A stretch of DNA of 45,704 bases from Flaviaesturariibacter aridisoli (GTDB taxonomy: Bacteria; Bacteroidota; Bacteroidia; Chitinophagales; Chitinophagaceae), in NCBI RefSeq assembly GCF_004343705.1, contig NZ_SKFH01000030.1, forward strand, positions 1 through 45,704, written 5' to 3'. Positions 17,638-26,880 of this stretch are shown here, in pieces. The position numbers and the translations under genes were made by a program. The first letter of the stretch is position 1. Every line of letters begins with the position of its first letter. Under the pieces are notes generated by a model. The model was not told where the DNA came from. It saw only the letters and a list, made by a program, of their open reading frames with translations, and did no database searches.

Positions 17638-19941
17638 TTACAGCTTGATGAAGTTGCGCTGCACTACCGTGTTCCTGCGCTCGTCTACGAGCTGGATCAC
17701 GTAGTTGCCGGGGCGCAGGTCAGCCACGTTGACCGTGTTGTTGCTGCTGAAGCCGCGCACCGTTTTCACCGGGTTGCCGTTCACGTCCAGCACACGCAAG
17801 GTTACCGAGTTGCTGCCTTTGTAGCTCACGCGCACCTGGCTGCGGGCCGGGTTGGGCGAGGTTACCATATCAGGGCTGGCGGGATGCTCGGTCTCCGTGG
17901 TCACAGCTGCCGGGCGGTTGCGGCCCGTAGCGTTGTCGCCGGTGGTGCCTGTAGCGGTCGTGCGGCAGGCGTTCACGTTATAGGCGAAGCCGATAGGACC
18001 GCTGGTGCAGCCGAAGCTGTTGGTCACACGTACCAGGATGTTGGCAGTGCCTACGTTGGGCGTGAAGCTCGGGATGTTGCCGGAGCCGGAAGCTGCCAGG
18101 CCAATGCCCGTGTTGTTGTTGAGCCAGGTGTAGGTCATGCCCGTATTGGAGCCCGTGCTGTTGGTGAAGCTAATCGGAGCCGTAGCGCCGGCGCTCTGGC
18201 AAACAGCCTGGTTGCCTACGGGGTTAACCGTTGCCGAAGGATATACGCGGATGCGGAACACCATTGTGCGGCCAACGCAGGTAGTGCCGGACTTGGTGAT
18301 GCTGGCCGTTACGCGGATGAAGGCGTCGATCGGGGCGTTCGTGTTGTTCGTCACCATGAAGGGCGCGATGTCACCGTTGCCACTGGCAGCGAGGCCGATG
18401 GCGGGGTTGTCGTTGGTCCAGGTGATGGAAGCACCCGGCTCGTTGGCCGAGATGAAGTTTAACGGGGCCGTCATGCTGCCGTTGCAGAGGGCCATGTTGG
18501 GCATGGCATTCAGTACGGGTGTTTCGATGATGGTTACCTGCGTTTGCACCAGCACGTTACCGCAGCTCGGTGTATTCACTGTGTAGCTTACATTGTAGTT
18601 GCCGGCAGTGCTGGAAGCCAGGTCGATAGCGCCGGTGCTGGCGTTGATCGCAAGACCCGCGGGAGCCGAGAAGGTGCCGCCTGTTTGACCGGTGATGGTC
18701 GGGAACAGGGTACCCACCGTCCCGTTGCAATAGCTGGCGCTGGCGTAACTGATGGCAGCCGATGCGTTGTTGATCGTAATCGTCGTGCTGTTAATGAACG
18801 AGCAGCCACCGGCGTTGCCGTACGTGTAGAATACGGTGTAAGTGCCAGGCGTGCTCAGCGACGTATTCACGTTACCGGAAACGGGGCTGATGCTCAGTCC
18901 GGGTGCGCTGGCTGTAAAGGTGCCGCCCGTGGGGCCGGTGAAAGTCGGCGACACCGAGCCTACGGGGCAATAGGGCGTACCGGCGTAGGAGAAGGAGGCT
19001 GTGCCGGCGGGGCTGGGGTTTACCGTGATGGTGAAGGTAGTGGGGTTGCCGGAGCAACGGGCGCCGCTGTTGTAGTAGGGCGTCACCGTAACGGTAGCTA
19101 CCATGGGCGCGCCGCTGGCGTTGAGGGCGGTAAACGAAGGAATCACATCCTGGCCCGACTTGGGCATACCGATCATCGGGTTGTCGCTGGTCCACACATA
19201 GCGAACACCAGGGCCGGTGGTCGGTCCGGTGATCGTGAAAGGAGCCGTCGTCTCACCGCTGCAAAAGGTCATGTTGCTGATCGTATTGACCGCGGGGACC
19301 GGGTTTACGGTGATGGCGAAACGCGTCGGCCGGCTGGTACAGGAAACGCCGTTTTCCGTATACGTAGCGTATACGGCGATGTTGGCGCGCTGCGGCTGGT
19401 CGGTGCTGTTGGTAGCGGTGAACTCGCCGATGTTGCCCGTGCCGGATGCCGGCAGGCCGATCGACGGGTTGTCGTTGGTCCAGGTGAACGTAGCACCCGG
19501 CATGTTGCTCGCGAAAACGTTCGGTGTCACCTGGGTGCCCGAGCAGATGGCGTAGTTAGGCAGCGCCGTTACGGTAGCCCGGGGCATAATGGTCACGTCA
19601 GTGGTGGCATCTACCGCGGGGCAGGAACCGGCTGCCGGGATCATGTAGTGCACCGTGTAGGTTCCTACGCTGGAGGCGGCGGGATCGATCTCGCCGCTCA
19701 TCGGGTTGAGGCGCAGACCGGCGCTCGAGCTAAAGGTACCACCGGGCGTTCCGCTCATCATGGCAATGTGGCGGCCGTCGGAACCACAGATCGAGGACTG
19801 GTCATACGAGATGCTGGCGGAGGCGCATCCCTGTCCGTTTGCAGTTTGGGTCACAGCCAAACAACACGAAAAAGCAAGCAGTCCCAGGAAGCGGCTCCTG
19901 GAAGCTTTCATAAACCGGGTAACTGCGTAACGAGTGTTCAT
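17638..19941 (-). CDS. T9SS-secreted protein with PKD-like repeats
   Basis: A 767-residue exported protein. An N-terminal signal peptide ends near residue 36 (LLAFSCCLAVTQTANGQ). Two repeat types alternate. Type one (GGTFS, then GL-x-I-x-P-x-SG, then GTYTV-x-Y) occurs at about 40-120, 315-390 and 395-470. Type two, PKD-like (TWTNDNPSIGLPASG), occurs at about 125-215, 218-310, 475-560 and 570-650. The last 75 residues form a type A sorting domain (SPNPARSQVRVSY, then LRPGNYVIQL), which directs export through the type IX system. An internal Met at residue 11 is an alternative start. It is likely a cell-surface or released structural protein. Confidence 0.85.
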   Translation of the reverse strand: MNTRYAVTRFMKASRSRFLGLLAFSCCLAVTQTANGQGCASASISYDQSSICGSDGRHIAMMSGTPGGTFSSSAGLRLNPMSGEIDPAASSVGTYTVHYMIPAAGSCPAVDATTDVTIMPRATVTALPNYAICSGTQVTPNVFASNMPGATFTWTNDNPSIGLPASGTGNIGEFTATNSTDQPQRANIAVYATYTENGVSCTSRPTRFAITVNPVPAVNTISNMTFCSGETTAPFTITGPTTGPGVRYVWTSDNPMIGMPKSGQDVIPSFTALNASGAPMVATVTVTPYYNSGARCSGNPTTFTITVNPSPAGTASFSYAGTPYCPVGSVSPTFTGPTGGTFTASAPGLSISPVSGNVNTSLSTPGTYTVFYTYGNAGGCSFINSTTITINNASAAISYASASYCNGTVGTLFPTITGQTGGTFSAPAGLAINASTGAIDLASSTAGNYNVSYTVNTPSCGNVLVQTQVTIIETPVLNAMPNMALCNGSMTAPLNFISANEPGASITWTNDNPAIGLAASGNGDIAPFMVTNNTNAPIDAFIRVTASITKSGTTCVGRTMVFRIRVYPSATVNPVGNQAVCQSAGATAPISFTNSTGSNTGMTYTWLNNNTGIGLAASGSGNIPSFTPNVGTANILVRVTNSFGCTSGPIGFAYNVNACRTTATGTTGDNATGRNRPAAVTTETEHPASPDMVTSPNPARSQVRVSYKGSNSVTLRVLDVNGNPVKTVRGFSSNNTVNVADLRPGNYVIQLVDERRNTVVQRNFIKL

Positions 19942-20414
19942 ATGAATCTATTTGAGTTAAGAATGAACGTGGGGGGATATGAAAATGACCCCGGGAACTC
20001 CGGAGTCGGAACAGGCAAGTAGGGACACAGGGAAGCAGGGTAGGTCATACAGAAGGAAGTCACCGACTTTTGGGGGTTGTAGTCAGGTGGCTTTCGTAGG
20101 AGGTTGGATGGTAACGGTCCCGCGTATGTGGAAGTACCAGGTGCACGTTTCCGGGTGGGGTTGTATGCAATTCGGGGACCAGCAGAGCCGGCTTGCGGCG
20201 CCAGCTCAACCGTATAAACACGGTAGGCGCGTCCGTCCCGCCAGCAGTGCTTTCCAGCGGCTGAGCTTTCCAGGTCCTGCATCGAGGTACCGGGCACAAT
20301 TATGCCCCGATTTTCTTTGCCGTAGCACGAACAGACCGGCGAAAAGCCTCCTTCCTGTGGATGACGTTCCCCAGTTTTGTTTTTGCCTACCTTCCCGCAA
20401 AATCCTACGGAGGC
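19942..20414. other. 473-bp intergenic region, no supported gene
   Basis: It lies between the divergent T9SS gene and ung. No frame shows a recognisable protein. A stretch at 20068-20100 (GGTTGTAGTCAGGTGG) resembles 3424-3440 near the 43-bp tandem array (GGTGGTAGTCAGGGGG), and TTTCCGGGTGG at 20148 recalls that array's units. It may hold decayed repeat copies and the promoters of both genes. Confidence 0.4.
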
Positions 20415-21086
20415 ATGAACGTAAAGATCGAAGAAAGCTGGAAGGAAGTACTGGCGCCTGAATTCCGCCAACCCTATTTTAAACAGGTGGTGGAGCACCT
20501 CAAAACCGAGCGTACGCAGGGCAAAACGATTTACCCAGCCGGCCAGCAGATCTTCCACGCTTTTGATGCAACGCCGTTTGCGGAAGTGAAAGTGGTCATC
20601 CTGGGGCAGGACCCCTACCACGGTCCGAAGCAGGCCCACGGACTCAGTTTCAGCGTGCAGCAGGGCGTTCCCGCGCCGCCGTCGCTGGTCAACATCTTCA
20701 AAGAATTGCACGAGGATGTCGGCGCCCCCATCCCACGCCACGGCAACCTGGAGCATTGGGCGCAGCAGGGTGTTTTGCTGCTCAACGCCTCGCTCACAGT
20801 GCGCGCGCACGAGCCCATGAGCCACGGCAAGATCGGCTGGCACCACTTTACCGATGCCGTTATCCGCACCGTATCGGAAGGCCGCCCCCACGTCGTGTTC
20901 ATCCTGTGGGGTAAGTTTGCGCAGCAAAAAGAAGCGCTGATCGATACCAGGAAGCATCTCGTGCTCAAATCGGCCCACCCCTCTCCCCTGTCGGCCAGCA
21001 ACGGTTTCTTCGGCAGCAGGCCCTTTTCCAAAACCAATGAATGGCTCATGAAGCACGGTGAGCACCCGATCGATTGGGCGGTATGA
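20415..21086 (+). CDS. ung: Uracil-DNA glycosylase
   Basis: A 223-residue family 1 uracil-DNA glycosylase, which removes uracil from DNA to start base-excision repair. The water-activating motif GQDPYH is at 64-69 (Asp66) and the second motif HPSPLS at 188-193. Uracil-contact residues in LLLNASLTVR are present. The start MNVKIEESW matches the family; GGAGG lies directly upstream but only one base from the ATG. Length is normal. The gene stands alone, with plsC 88 bp downstream in the same direction. Confidence 0.96.
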   Translation: MNVKIEESWKEVLAPEFRQPYFKQVVEHLKTERTQGKTIYPAGQQIFHAFDATPFAEVKVVILGQDPYHGPKQAHGLSFSVQQGVPAPPSLVNIFKELHEDVGAPIPRHGNLEHWAQQGVLLLNASLTVRAHEPMSHGKIGWHHFTDAVIRTVSEGRPHVVFILWGKFAQQKEALIDTRKHLVLKSAHPSPLSASNGFFGSRPFSKTNEWLMKHGEHPIDWAV

Positions 21087-21174
21087 CTGTTGGTTCTGCC
21101 CAATTACCTCTGTATCCCTATGTCCGAGATGCTGGAATCCGCGATAACCAGATTCCCTATTTTATCTTAGCGCC

Positions 21175-21915
21175 ATGTCCGTCATAAAAAATGTTTTGGG
21201 CCGCGTGTTCGCGTTGTGGGCGGCCCTGGTCTTTTGCGTCACGCTGCTGATCGTGCTGCTCCCGCTCTGGGCGCTGGGATTCGTGGCGGAGCCGCGCCGC
21301 TCGCAGTTGATGCAGCCCATCTTCCGCGGCTGGATGGCCATATTCTTTACGCTGTCGGGGGTGCGCCGCAGCTACCGCGGCCGCCAGCATTTTAAAAAAG
21401 GCGAGAACTACGTGGTCGTTTGCAACCACCGCTCCTACCTTGACCCGCCGCTGTCTACGCCGGGGATCATCGGCGGCAACAAAACGATCGCCAAGCACGA
21501 GATGGTCAAGATCCCGCTGTTCGGTATCATTTATCGCCGCGGCAGCGTGCTGGTGAACCGCAAAAGCGAGGAAAGCCGCAAGCAATCCTATGTGCGCATG
21601 CGCGACGTGCTGCTGCGACTCCGCCTGCATATGTGCATCTACCCAGAGGGCACGCGCAACCGCGGCTCCGAGCCGCTGACGCGCTTCCACGACGGTGCCT
21701 TCCGCCTCGCTGTGGAAACCGGCAAGCCGGTCATTCCCGCCCTTCTTTTCAACAGCGATAAAGTGCTCCCCAACGACAAGGGATTTTTCTTCTGGCCGCA
21801 GCGCGTGGCGATGCATTTCCTCGCCCCCGTTTCTCCCTCCGGTAAAACCACCGAGCAACTCCGCGACGAAGTGTTCGCCATCATGAACACCTATTACAAG
21901 GAAACGAAAATTTGA
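21175..21915 (+). CDS. plsC: 1-acyl-sn-glycerol-3-phosphate acyltransferase
   Basis: A 246-residue membrane-bound acyltransferase that makes phosphatidic acid. The catalytic H-x4-D motif is NHRSYLD (His85, Asp90), and the phosphate-binding motif is YPEGTRNRG near 156-164. A hydrophobic N-terminal segment (residues 8-36) should anchor it in the inner membrane. It converges on lptD with a 31-bp gap. A TATCTTAG sequence ends just before the start and may be a weak -7 box. Confidence 0.92.
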   Translation: MSVIKNVLGRVFALWAALVFCVTLLIVLLPLWALGFVAEPRRSQLMQPIFRGWMAIFFTLSGVRRSYRGRQHFKKGENYVVVCNHRSYLDPPLSTPGIIGGNKTIAKHEMVKIPLFGIIYRRGSVLVNRKSEESRKQSYVRMRDVLLRLRLHMCIYPEGTRNRGSEPLTRFHDGAFRLAVETGKPVIPALLFNSDKVLPNDKGFFFWPQRVAMHFLAPVSPSGKTTEQLRDEVFAIMNTYYKETKI

Positions 21916-21946
21916 ACAAGAAGAACGCTGACCTCGAAGCCAAAGT

Positions 21947-24667
21947 TTAGAAGTCCGTGAAATACCGCGTGCGGTTCACTTTCAGGTTCTGCAGGATGCC
22001 CGATTTGGGGCTGATGCTGATGCTGAAATAGCGCTGCTGCCCGAGCGGCGACAGGCCGATGGACATTTGCCAGCAATGCAGGTCGCGGTTGATCGATAGG
22101 TTCAGTGCCTGCAGTTTCATCGTGTTCAGGTCGTAATAGCCGTAGGTACTAAAGTTCCATTTTTCCGTCAGGCTGAAGGAGCTGTGGAAGTTGAGGCCGG
22201 AGTTGAGCTCCGAGCGGACCTTGAAATCTTTTTCAAAACGACGCGAGATGCCCAGGGCGAAGTCGAGGCCCAGGTCATACGGAATGTTGAAGTCGACAAA
22301 CTCCGAGGGATTACGGCGCATGTAATCGGCGAGCCGGGCCTGGTCGGCCAGCAGCGTCGGGTCGGAAATGCGGTTGTTGTTGTTGGCCGACGTGACGGTG
22401 TTGGTCTTCGACGGGTCGCGGGGCTCGCTGCGGAACTGGGTGGACAGCGATACAGACAAGTTCTCCAGGCGGCCGATACCGAAGCCGCTTTTCCAGGCGT
22501 ATGTTTCTGTTTCGCGGCCATTCTCGTCTACGCCGTACGGCGAGAGATTGCCCTGCACGTTGAGGTTCACTTTGTCAAACAGCGTGCTCCGCAGGTGCAC
22601 TTCGATGTTGCCCAATTTCTTGATATCCGCGAGGAAGTTGTAGCTCAATGAAAAGCCGAAGCCGTCGATCAGGTGGATCTTTTTGATGGCGTTGTCGCCC
22701 GTGTCTTTTTTGGAGCGCCACTTTCCTTCGAGCACGTTTTCCACGCCGAAGCTCATACCGCCAAATTCACCATTTTGATAGTATTGAACACCGTTGTTGT
22801 AAAAAGAAGCGGCCTGGAAAATATTATAATTCGTGATGGTGCCCAGCGAGTCGCTCTGGAAGTTGCGGTAATAGCTCCGTGCAAGGTTGGGTGTGTAGTT
22901 GATCGCGAACGTGGGACGGATCGTGTGGCGGATGGCCATGAGCCGCGAGTGGCGGAACTGGAAGGTGCCGAAGATGCTCGTGTTCACGCCCAGGCCGAAA
23001 CTGGCGAAGCTGGCGGTGTACAGGCCTTTCTCCGTCACCGTGTCCACCTTGTTCTTGCCGGGGTTCCAGTTGTAAAACGTACGGGCGCGCATCCATTGCT
23101 GGCTGAAGTTGATGCCCGGCGTTACCATCACGGGACCAAGCGCCGGCAGGCTTACGGAGAGCGGCACCGAATGCGAGGCGCCCCAGCTGGCCGAGTCGAG
23201 GATGCGCGGGATGTTGAAGTTGGTGTCGAGGAACGACAAGCGGTTGCGGAAGGATCCGTTGTAGCTCACGCCCAGCTTTTCGTACCAGCGTGCCGCGCCT
23301 ACTACCTCGCGCCGCTGCAGCGGGTAAATCGTATTGACGTTGAAATTCGCGTCGGGCAGCGACAGGTCGATGCGGCGCGTTTCGGCGTTTTGGTTGTGGT
23401 TGGCCGACAGCGTCAGCTGGTAGGGTTTGTCCTGCCAGTTTTTCGAATAGGTGATCGACGAGTTGAGCTGGTTATTGAGGTTGTTCCGGAGGTTGCCCTG
23501 CTGCAGCTTGTTGTACTGCGTGGATCCCGCATTCACGTTGGCCGAGAAGGTTACCCCGGGACGCGCCTTCGCATTGGTGGCGTGGCGCCACTGGATGTTG
23601 AAGGTCTTGCTGGAGCTGTAATCGGGATCGCCGCGGAAGTTCTGCTTGTAGGTCAGGAAGCTCAGGTTGAACCCGCCCTCGAAGCGGTAACGTTTGCGGT
23701 AGTTCACCACCGAGCTGGCATTCCAGCCGCCATAACTATAGATGCTGCCACGGGCCAGCACATCCCAGTAGTCGTTCAGCACCTGGTAATAGCCCAGTCC
23801 TTCCAGGCCGATGCCCTGGGTTTCGGTAGCCACGAACTGTGGCGCGATGAGCCCCGAGTGGCGTCCCTTGCTGAGCGGGTAATAACCGAAGGGCAGGTAA
23901 ATGGGAATCGGCACTCCTTCGAACTCGGGGTGCATCGGCCCGGACACGGCCACCTTATTGTTGATGATCTTCAGCTTATTCGCTCGGAAAGCGAAGTGCG
24001 GCTCGTCGAGGTCGCAGGTGGTGAAGCGGCCTCCACGTATATATACGGTGTTGGAATCGACCTTTTTCGACACTTCGGCGTGAATGAACATCTCGCTTTG
24101 CTGCGTGATGGTATTGGCCAGTAGACCCTTCTGTGATTTGAAGTTGTAGCGGATCGTGTCGCTCTGGAATTTGTTGTCGCCTTCCTGCATTCGTGCACGG
24201 GTCAGCGTCTCGCCAAGGCTGTCCTTTTCGCCGGTGGCCACCAGGACGTTGGACTTCTGGTCCAGCTCCACGCGGGGCGCATCGAGGGTGACGTTCTTAT
24301 ACGTTGTGTGGGTCTTGCCGTAGAGGACGATCTTCTTCTCCGGTACCATGATAACGGCGCTGTCCTCGGCCTCGTAATTCACGGGCGCATCGAGGCTGTC
24401 TTTCGACATCTTTAATTGAAAGGTATCGGTGCGCGGTGCGCGGCGGGTTGAATCGCCCGTGGTGTCGGCACCGGGGCGGGCTGGAAAGACGGGAACGCGG
24501 CGGGCTGTGGAATCACCCGGCTTGCTGGTGTCGGCTGTTAGAACGGTGTTAATCTGTGCGCCGGGTACACCGTTGGCCCTGATGCCCCACGTTAAAACAC
24601 AAAACAATGCGAATAGTGCCGGTACCGGATAGCGTTTTTTTAAACTAAATTTGTGCGGACCGATCAT
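21947..24667 (-). CDS. lptD: Putative LPS assembly outer-membrane protein LptD
   Basis: A 906-residue protein of the Bacteroidota LptD type, expected to insert lipopolysaccharide into the outer membrane. After a signal segment (residues 10-30) comes an OstA-like N-terminal region (DSAVIMVPEKKIVLYGKTHTTY, then DTIRYNFKSQKGLL). It is followed by a long beta-barrel with the marker GRHSGLIAPQF-x-ATETQGIGLEG and aromatic strand ends to the C-terminus (RTRYFTDF). It is divergent from an amidase gene that leads an operon with an MCE and an OstA-like protein, all envelope functions. A TACTTTTG box lies 11 bases upstream. Confidence 0.87.
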   Translation of the reverse strand: MIGPHKFSLKKRYPVPALFALFCVLTWGIRANGVPGAQINTVLTADTSKPGDSTARRVPVFPARPGADTTGDSTRRAPRTDTFQLKMSKDSLDAPVNYEAEDSAVIMVPEKKIVLYGKTHTTYKNVTLDAPRVELDQKSNVLVATGEKDSLGETLTRARMQEGDNKFQSDTIRYNFKSQKGLLANTITQQSEMFIHAEVSKKVDSNTVYIRGGRFTTCDLDEPHFAFRANKLKIINNKVAVSGPMHPEFEGVPIPIYLPFGYYPLSKGRHSGLIAPQFVATETQGIGLEGLGYYQVLNDYWDVLARGSIYSYGGWNASSVVNYRKRYRFEGGFNLSFLTYKQNFRGDPDYSSSKTFNIQWRHATNAKARPGVTFSANVNAGSTQYNKLQQGNLRNNLNNQLNSSITYSKNWQDKPYQLTLSANHNQNAETRRIDLSLPDANFNVNTIYPLQRREVVGAARWYEKLGVSYNGSFRNRLSFLDTNFNIPRILDSASWGASHSVPLSVSLPALGPVMVTPGINFSQQWMRARTFYNWNPGKNKVDTVTEKGLYTASFASFGLGVNTSIFGTFQFRHSRLMAIRHTIRPTFAINYTPNLARSYYRNFQSDSLGTITNYNIFQAASFYNNGVQYYQNGEFGGMSFGVENVLEGKWRSKKDTGDNAIKKIHLIDGFGFSLSYNFLADIKKLGNIEVHLRSTLFDKVNLNVQGNLSPYGVDENGRETETYAWKSGFGIGRLENLSVSLSTQFRSEPRDPSKTNTVTSANNNNRISDPTLLADQARLADYMRRNPSEFVDFNIPYDLGLDFALGISRRFEKDFKVRSELNSGLNFHSSFSLTEKWNFSTYGYYDLNTMKLQALNLSINRDLHCWQMSIGLSPLGQQRYFSISISPKSGILQNLKVNRTRYFTDF

Positions 24668-24677
24668 ATAAGACGAA

Positions 24678-24685
24678 CAAAAGTA
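24678..24685 (-). promoter_or_regulatory. Candidate -7 box of lptD
   Basis: The minus strand reads TACTTTTG, an exact TAnnTTTG match, ending 11 bases before the lptD ATG. No convincing -33 TTTG is seen at the usual distance. Confidence 0.4.
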
Positions 24686-24743
24686 GCCTTTTAGGAATTA
24701 AACGATATGTGAAGATTCCTGTAACAGAAAGTGAAAATCCACT

Positions 24744-25748
24744 ATGCTAAAGAAAACGTTCACCGTCCTCTGCTGCGCCCTTTTCGGCCTTGCGCTGATG
24801 GCCTTGCGCAAGCCCCAACCTGTGAAAACTGTCGTCATCGATGCCGGCCACGGCGTGATGCCAAGCGGGGGTTATAATGGTGCCCGCGGCTCCTATTCCT
24901 ACGAAGACGATATCTGTTACGCCATCGCCAAAAAGCTGGTGGCCCAGATCCATAAAGACCACCCCGAGGTACGCGTTGTCGAAACCCGCCCCACGCGCAA
25001 CATCACCAACCTGCACGAGCGTGCCGACATCGCTAACCGCGAAAAGGGAGACCTCTTCATCTCCATCCACGTCAACGCTATGGACCCCATCCGTAAGCGT
25101 GAGCTCGTCGGCTACGAAACGGAGACCTATTATACCGGCAAGGGTAAAAAGAAAAAAAAGCATACCCGTAAGGTACCCCAGTACCGCACGTACAGCATTC
25201 CTTCAGCCGCCAAGGGCACCCAGACCTATATCTGGGGGGCACACAAGTCGGGCCAGAAAGAGCTGGCAGTACGGGAAAACGCCCAGATTCAGACGGAAAC
25301 CAACCAGGCTGCCTATGGTGATGTAGACGTAAACTCCCCGGAGTTCATGGCCATTGCCGCGGTGCAGACCAAGCAATACTGGATGCGCTCTTCCCGCATG
25401 GCCGACTTCGTCGAATCGGAGTTTGCGCGGGTGGGCCGCGTCAGCCAGGGCTCCTACCAGCGCCAGGTGGGCATCTGGGTGCTGCAGGCGACGAACATGC
25501 CGAGCGTGCTCGTGGAAACCGGTTTTATCACCAACAAGCAGGAAGAAGATTACCTCAACAGCGAATCGGGCCAGCAGGAAGTGGCCGAGTGCCTATCCCG
25601 CGCGATGGGCAACTACATGAGCTGGGTGGATAAGAACGGCAAGGGCTCGAAGAGCACTACCGCGCTGCCGGCTACCGATGCCGCATCGACCGCCGCCTTC
25701 CTCGAAAACATCGAAAAGCAGGAACAGGCCGCCCGCCACGGTCGCTAA
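24744..25748 (+). CDS. N-acetylmuramoyl-L-alanine amidase, Amidase_3 family
   Basis: A 334-residue zinc amidase that cuts the bond between muramic acid and the stem peptide. Zinc ligands are His36 in IDAGHG, Glu54 in YSYEDD and His109 in SISIHVNA-type sequence. The catalytic Glu is in VLVETGFITN near 262. An N-terminal hydrophobic segment (residues 5-21) should export or anchor it. A lysine-rich insertion of about 75 residues after the second His is seen in related proteins of this phylum. It leads a cluster with MCE and OstA-like genes 121 bp downstream. Confidence 0.92.
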   Translation: MLKKTFTVLCCALFGLALMALRKPQPVKTVVIDAGHGVMPSGGYNGARGSYSYEDDICYAIAKKLVAQIHKDHPEVRVVETRPTRNITNLHERADIANREKGDLFISIHVNAMDPIRKRELVGYETETYYTGKGKKKKKHTRKVPQYRTYSIPSAAKGTQTYIWGAHKSGQKELAVRENAQIQTETNQAAYGDVDVNSPEFMAIAAVQTKQYWMRSSRMADFVESEFARVGRVSQGSYQRQVGIWVLQATNMPSVLVETGFITNKQEEDYLNSESGQQEVAECLSRAMGNYMSWVDKNGKGSKSTTALPATDAASTAAFLENIEKQEQAARHGR

Positions 25749-25775
25749 ACCCGGGTGGCACTGTTTTTTAAGCCT

Positions 25776-25791
25776 TGCTGTGGCAGCACAG
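25776..25791 (+). terminator. Weak hairpin after the amidase gene
   Basis: A 6-bp stem GCTGTG/CACAGC with loop GCAG, followed by CATTTTAA. The T run is short and interrupted, so it may only be a partial terminator or an RNA-stabilising stem. Confidence 0.35.
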
Positions 25792-25869
25792 CCATTTTAA
25801 GCCGCGTAGCCGTTTTTGTCGTTATTTTGGCGGCGAATGACCGCTGCGCGGATTCGTAAACAACAAGGC

Positions 25870-26880
25870 ATGAAGATCACTAATGAAGCCAAGGTGGGCA
25901 TACTCGCGATTGGGGCCATCCTGGCGCTGGTAATAGGCTTTAATTTTCTGAAAGGCAAAAAGTTATTCGGCAAAAGCCCGACCATCTACGCGGTCTTCAA
26001 CAACCTCGGTGCGTTGCAGAAATCCAACGAGGTCAAGATTGCCGGCTACGGCGTCGGCACCGTGTACAATTTTACACCTTCCGACAAAGAGATCAGCAGC
26101 ATCATCGTCGAGATCCACCTCAAGGAAGAATTCCACATTCCCAAGAACTCCACCGCCTTTATCGACGGCTCGCCCCTCGGCGCGTCGTACATCACCATCG
26201 CCAAAGGAAACTCCAACGAATTCCTGCAGATGGGCGACACCATCGCCACCAACCAGAGCGGCGGCCTCCTGGCCGACATCAAGCAGCAGGTGCGCCCCAC
26301 CATCGAAAAGGTCAACATGACCCTCGATTCGCTGCGCCAGACCATCGGCAACCTCAACTCGATCTTCGACCCCCGCACGAATAACAATCTTCAGTCGCTC
26401 ATCGCCAACCTGGCCACGGCGTCCAACAACCTGCTCCGCCTCACCGATGCGCAGACCGGCGCACTGGCCGCCACGCTGGGCAACCTGAACTCGGTTACGG
26501 GTAACCTCGCCCGCAATAACGAAGCGGTGACGCATTCGGTGCGCAACATCGAAACGCTTACCGGCAACCTGGCCAATGCCCACGTAAAAGAACTGGTGGG
26601 TGCGCTCGAAGCTACTGTGAACGAACTGAAAGGCGCAGCCGAAGGGCTGAAAGGCAGCATCAACAAGATCCAGGACCCGAGCGGCTCACTGGGTGCGCTC
26701 ATGACCGACCGCAAGTTATACGACCAGCTGAATAAGGCGGCCCTGTCGCTGGAGATTCTCCTCGACGACGTGCGCGTTCACCCCAAACGCTACGTTAATG
26801 TTTCCGTATTCGGGGGCAAAACGAAAACCGACGCGCTAACTTCACCGGCACTAAAGGATACCATTCCGCTCAAGCAGTGA
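25870..26880 (+). CDS. MCE/MlaD-family lipid transport protein
   Basis: A 336-residue protein with one N-terminal membrane helix (residues 9-27, VGILAIGAILALVIGFNFL), then one MCE domain (about 36-120, YAVFNNLGALQKSNEVKIAG), then a long helical region rich in Asn, Leu and Thr repeats (about 150-290). MCE proteins form periplasmic rings or tubes that move phospholipids between membranes. The start MKITNEAKVG fits the family. Its stop shares one base with the next start (TGATG), so it is coupled to the OstA-like gene. The partner ATPase and permease genes are not in this window. Confidence 0.88.
   Translation: MKITNEAKVGILAIGAILALVIGFNFLKGKKLFGKSPTIYAVFNNLGALQKSNEVKIAGYGVGTVYNFTPSDKEISSIIVEIHLKEEFHIPKNSTAFIDGSPLGASYITIAKGNSNEFLQMGDTIATNQSGGLLADIKQQVRPTIEKVNMTLDSLRQTIGNLNSIFDPRTNNNLQSLIANLATASNNLLRLTDAQTGALAATLGNLNSVTGNLARNNEAVTHSVRNIETLTGNLANAHVKELVGALEATVNELKGAAEGLKGSINKIQDPSGSLGALMTDRKLYDQLNKAALSLEILLDDVRVHPKRYVNVSVFGGKTKTDALTSPALKDTIPLKQ

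Noticed and set aside
17605-20022. Long plus-strand frames opposite the T9SS protein gene
   Set aside because: They are reverse-complement shadows of the repeat-rich coding sequence and contain no domain.
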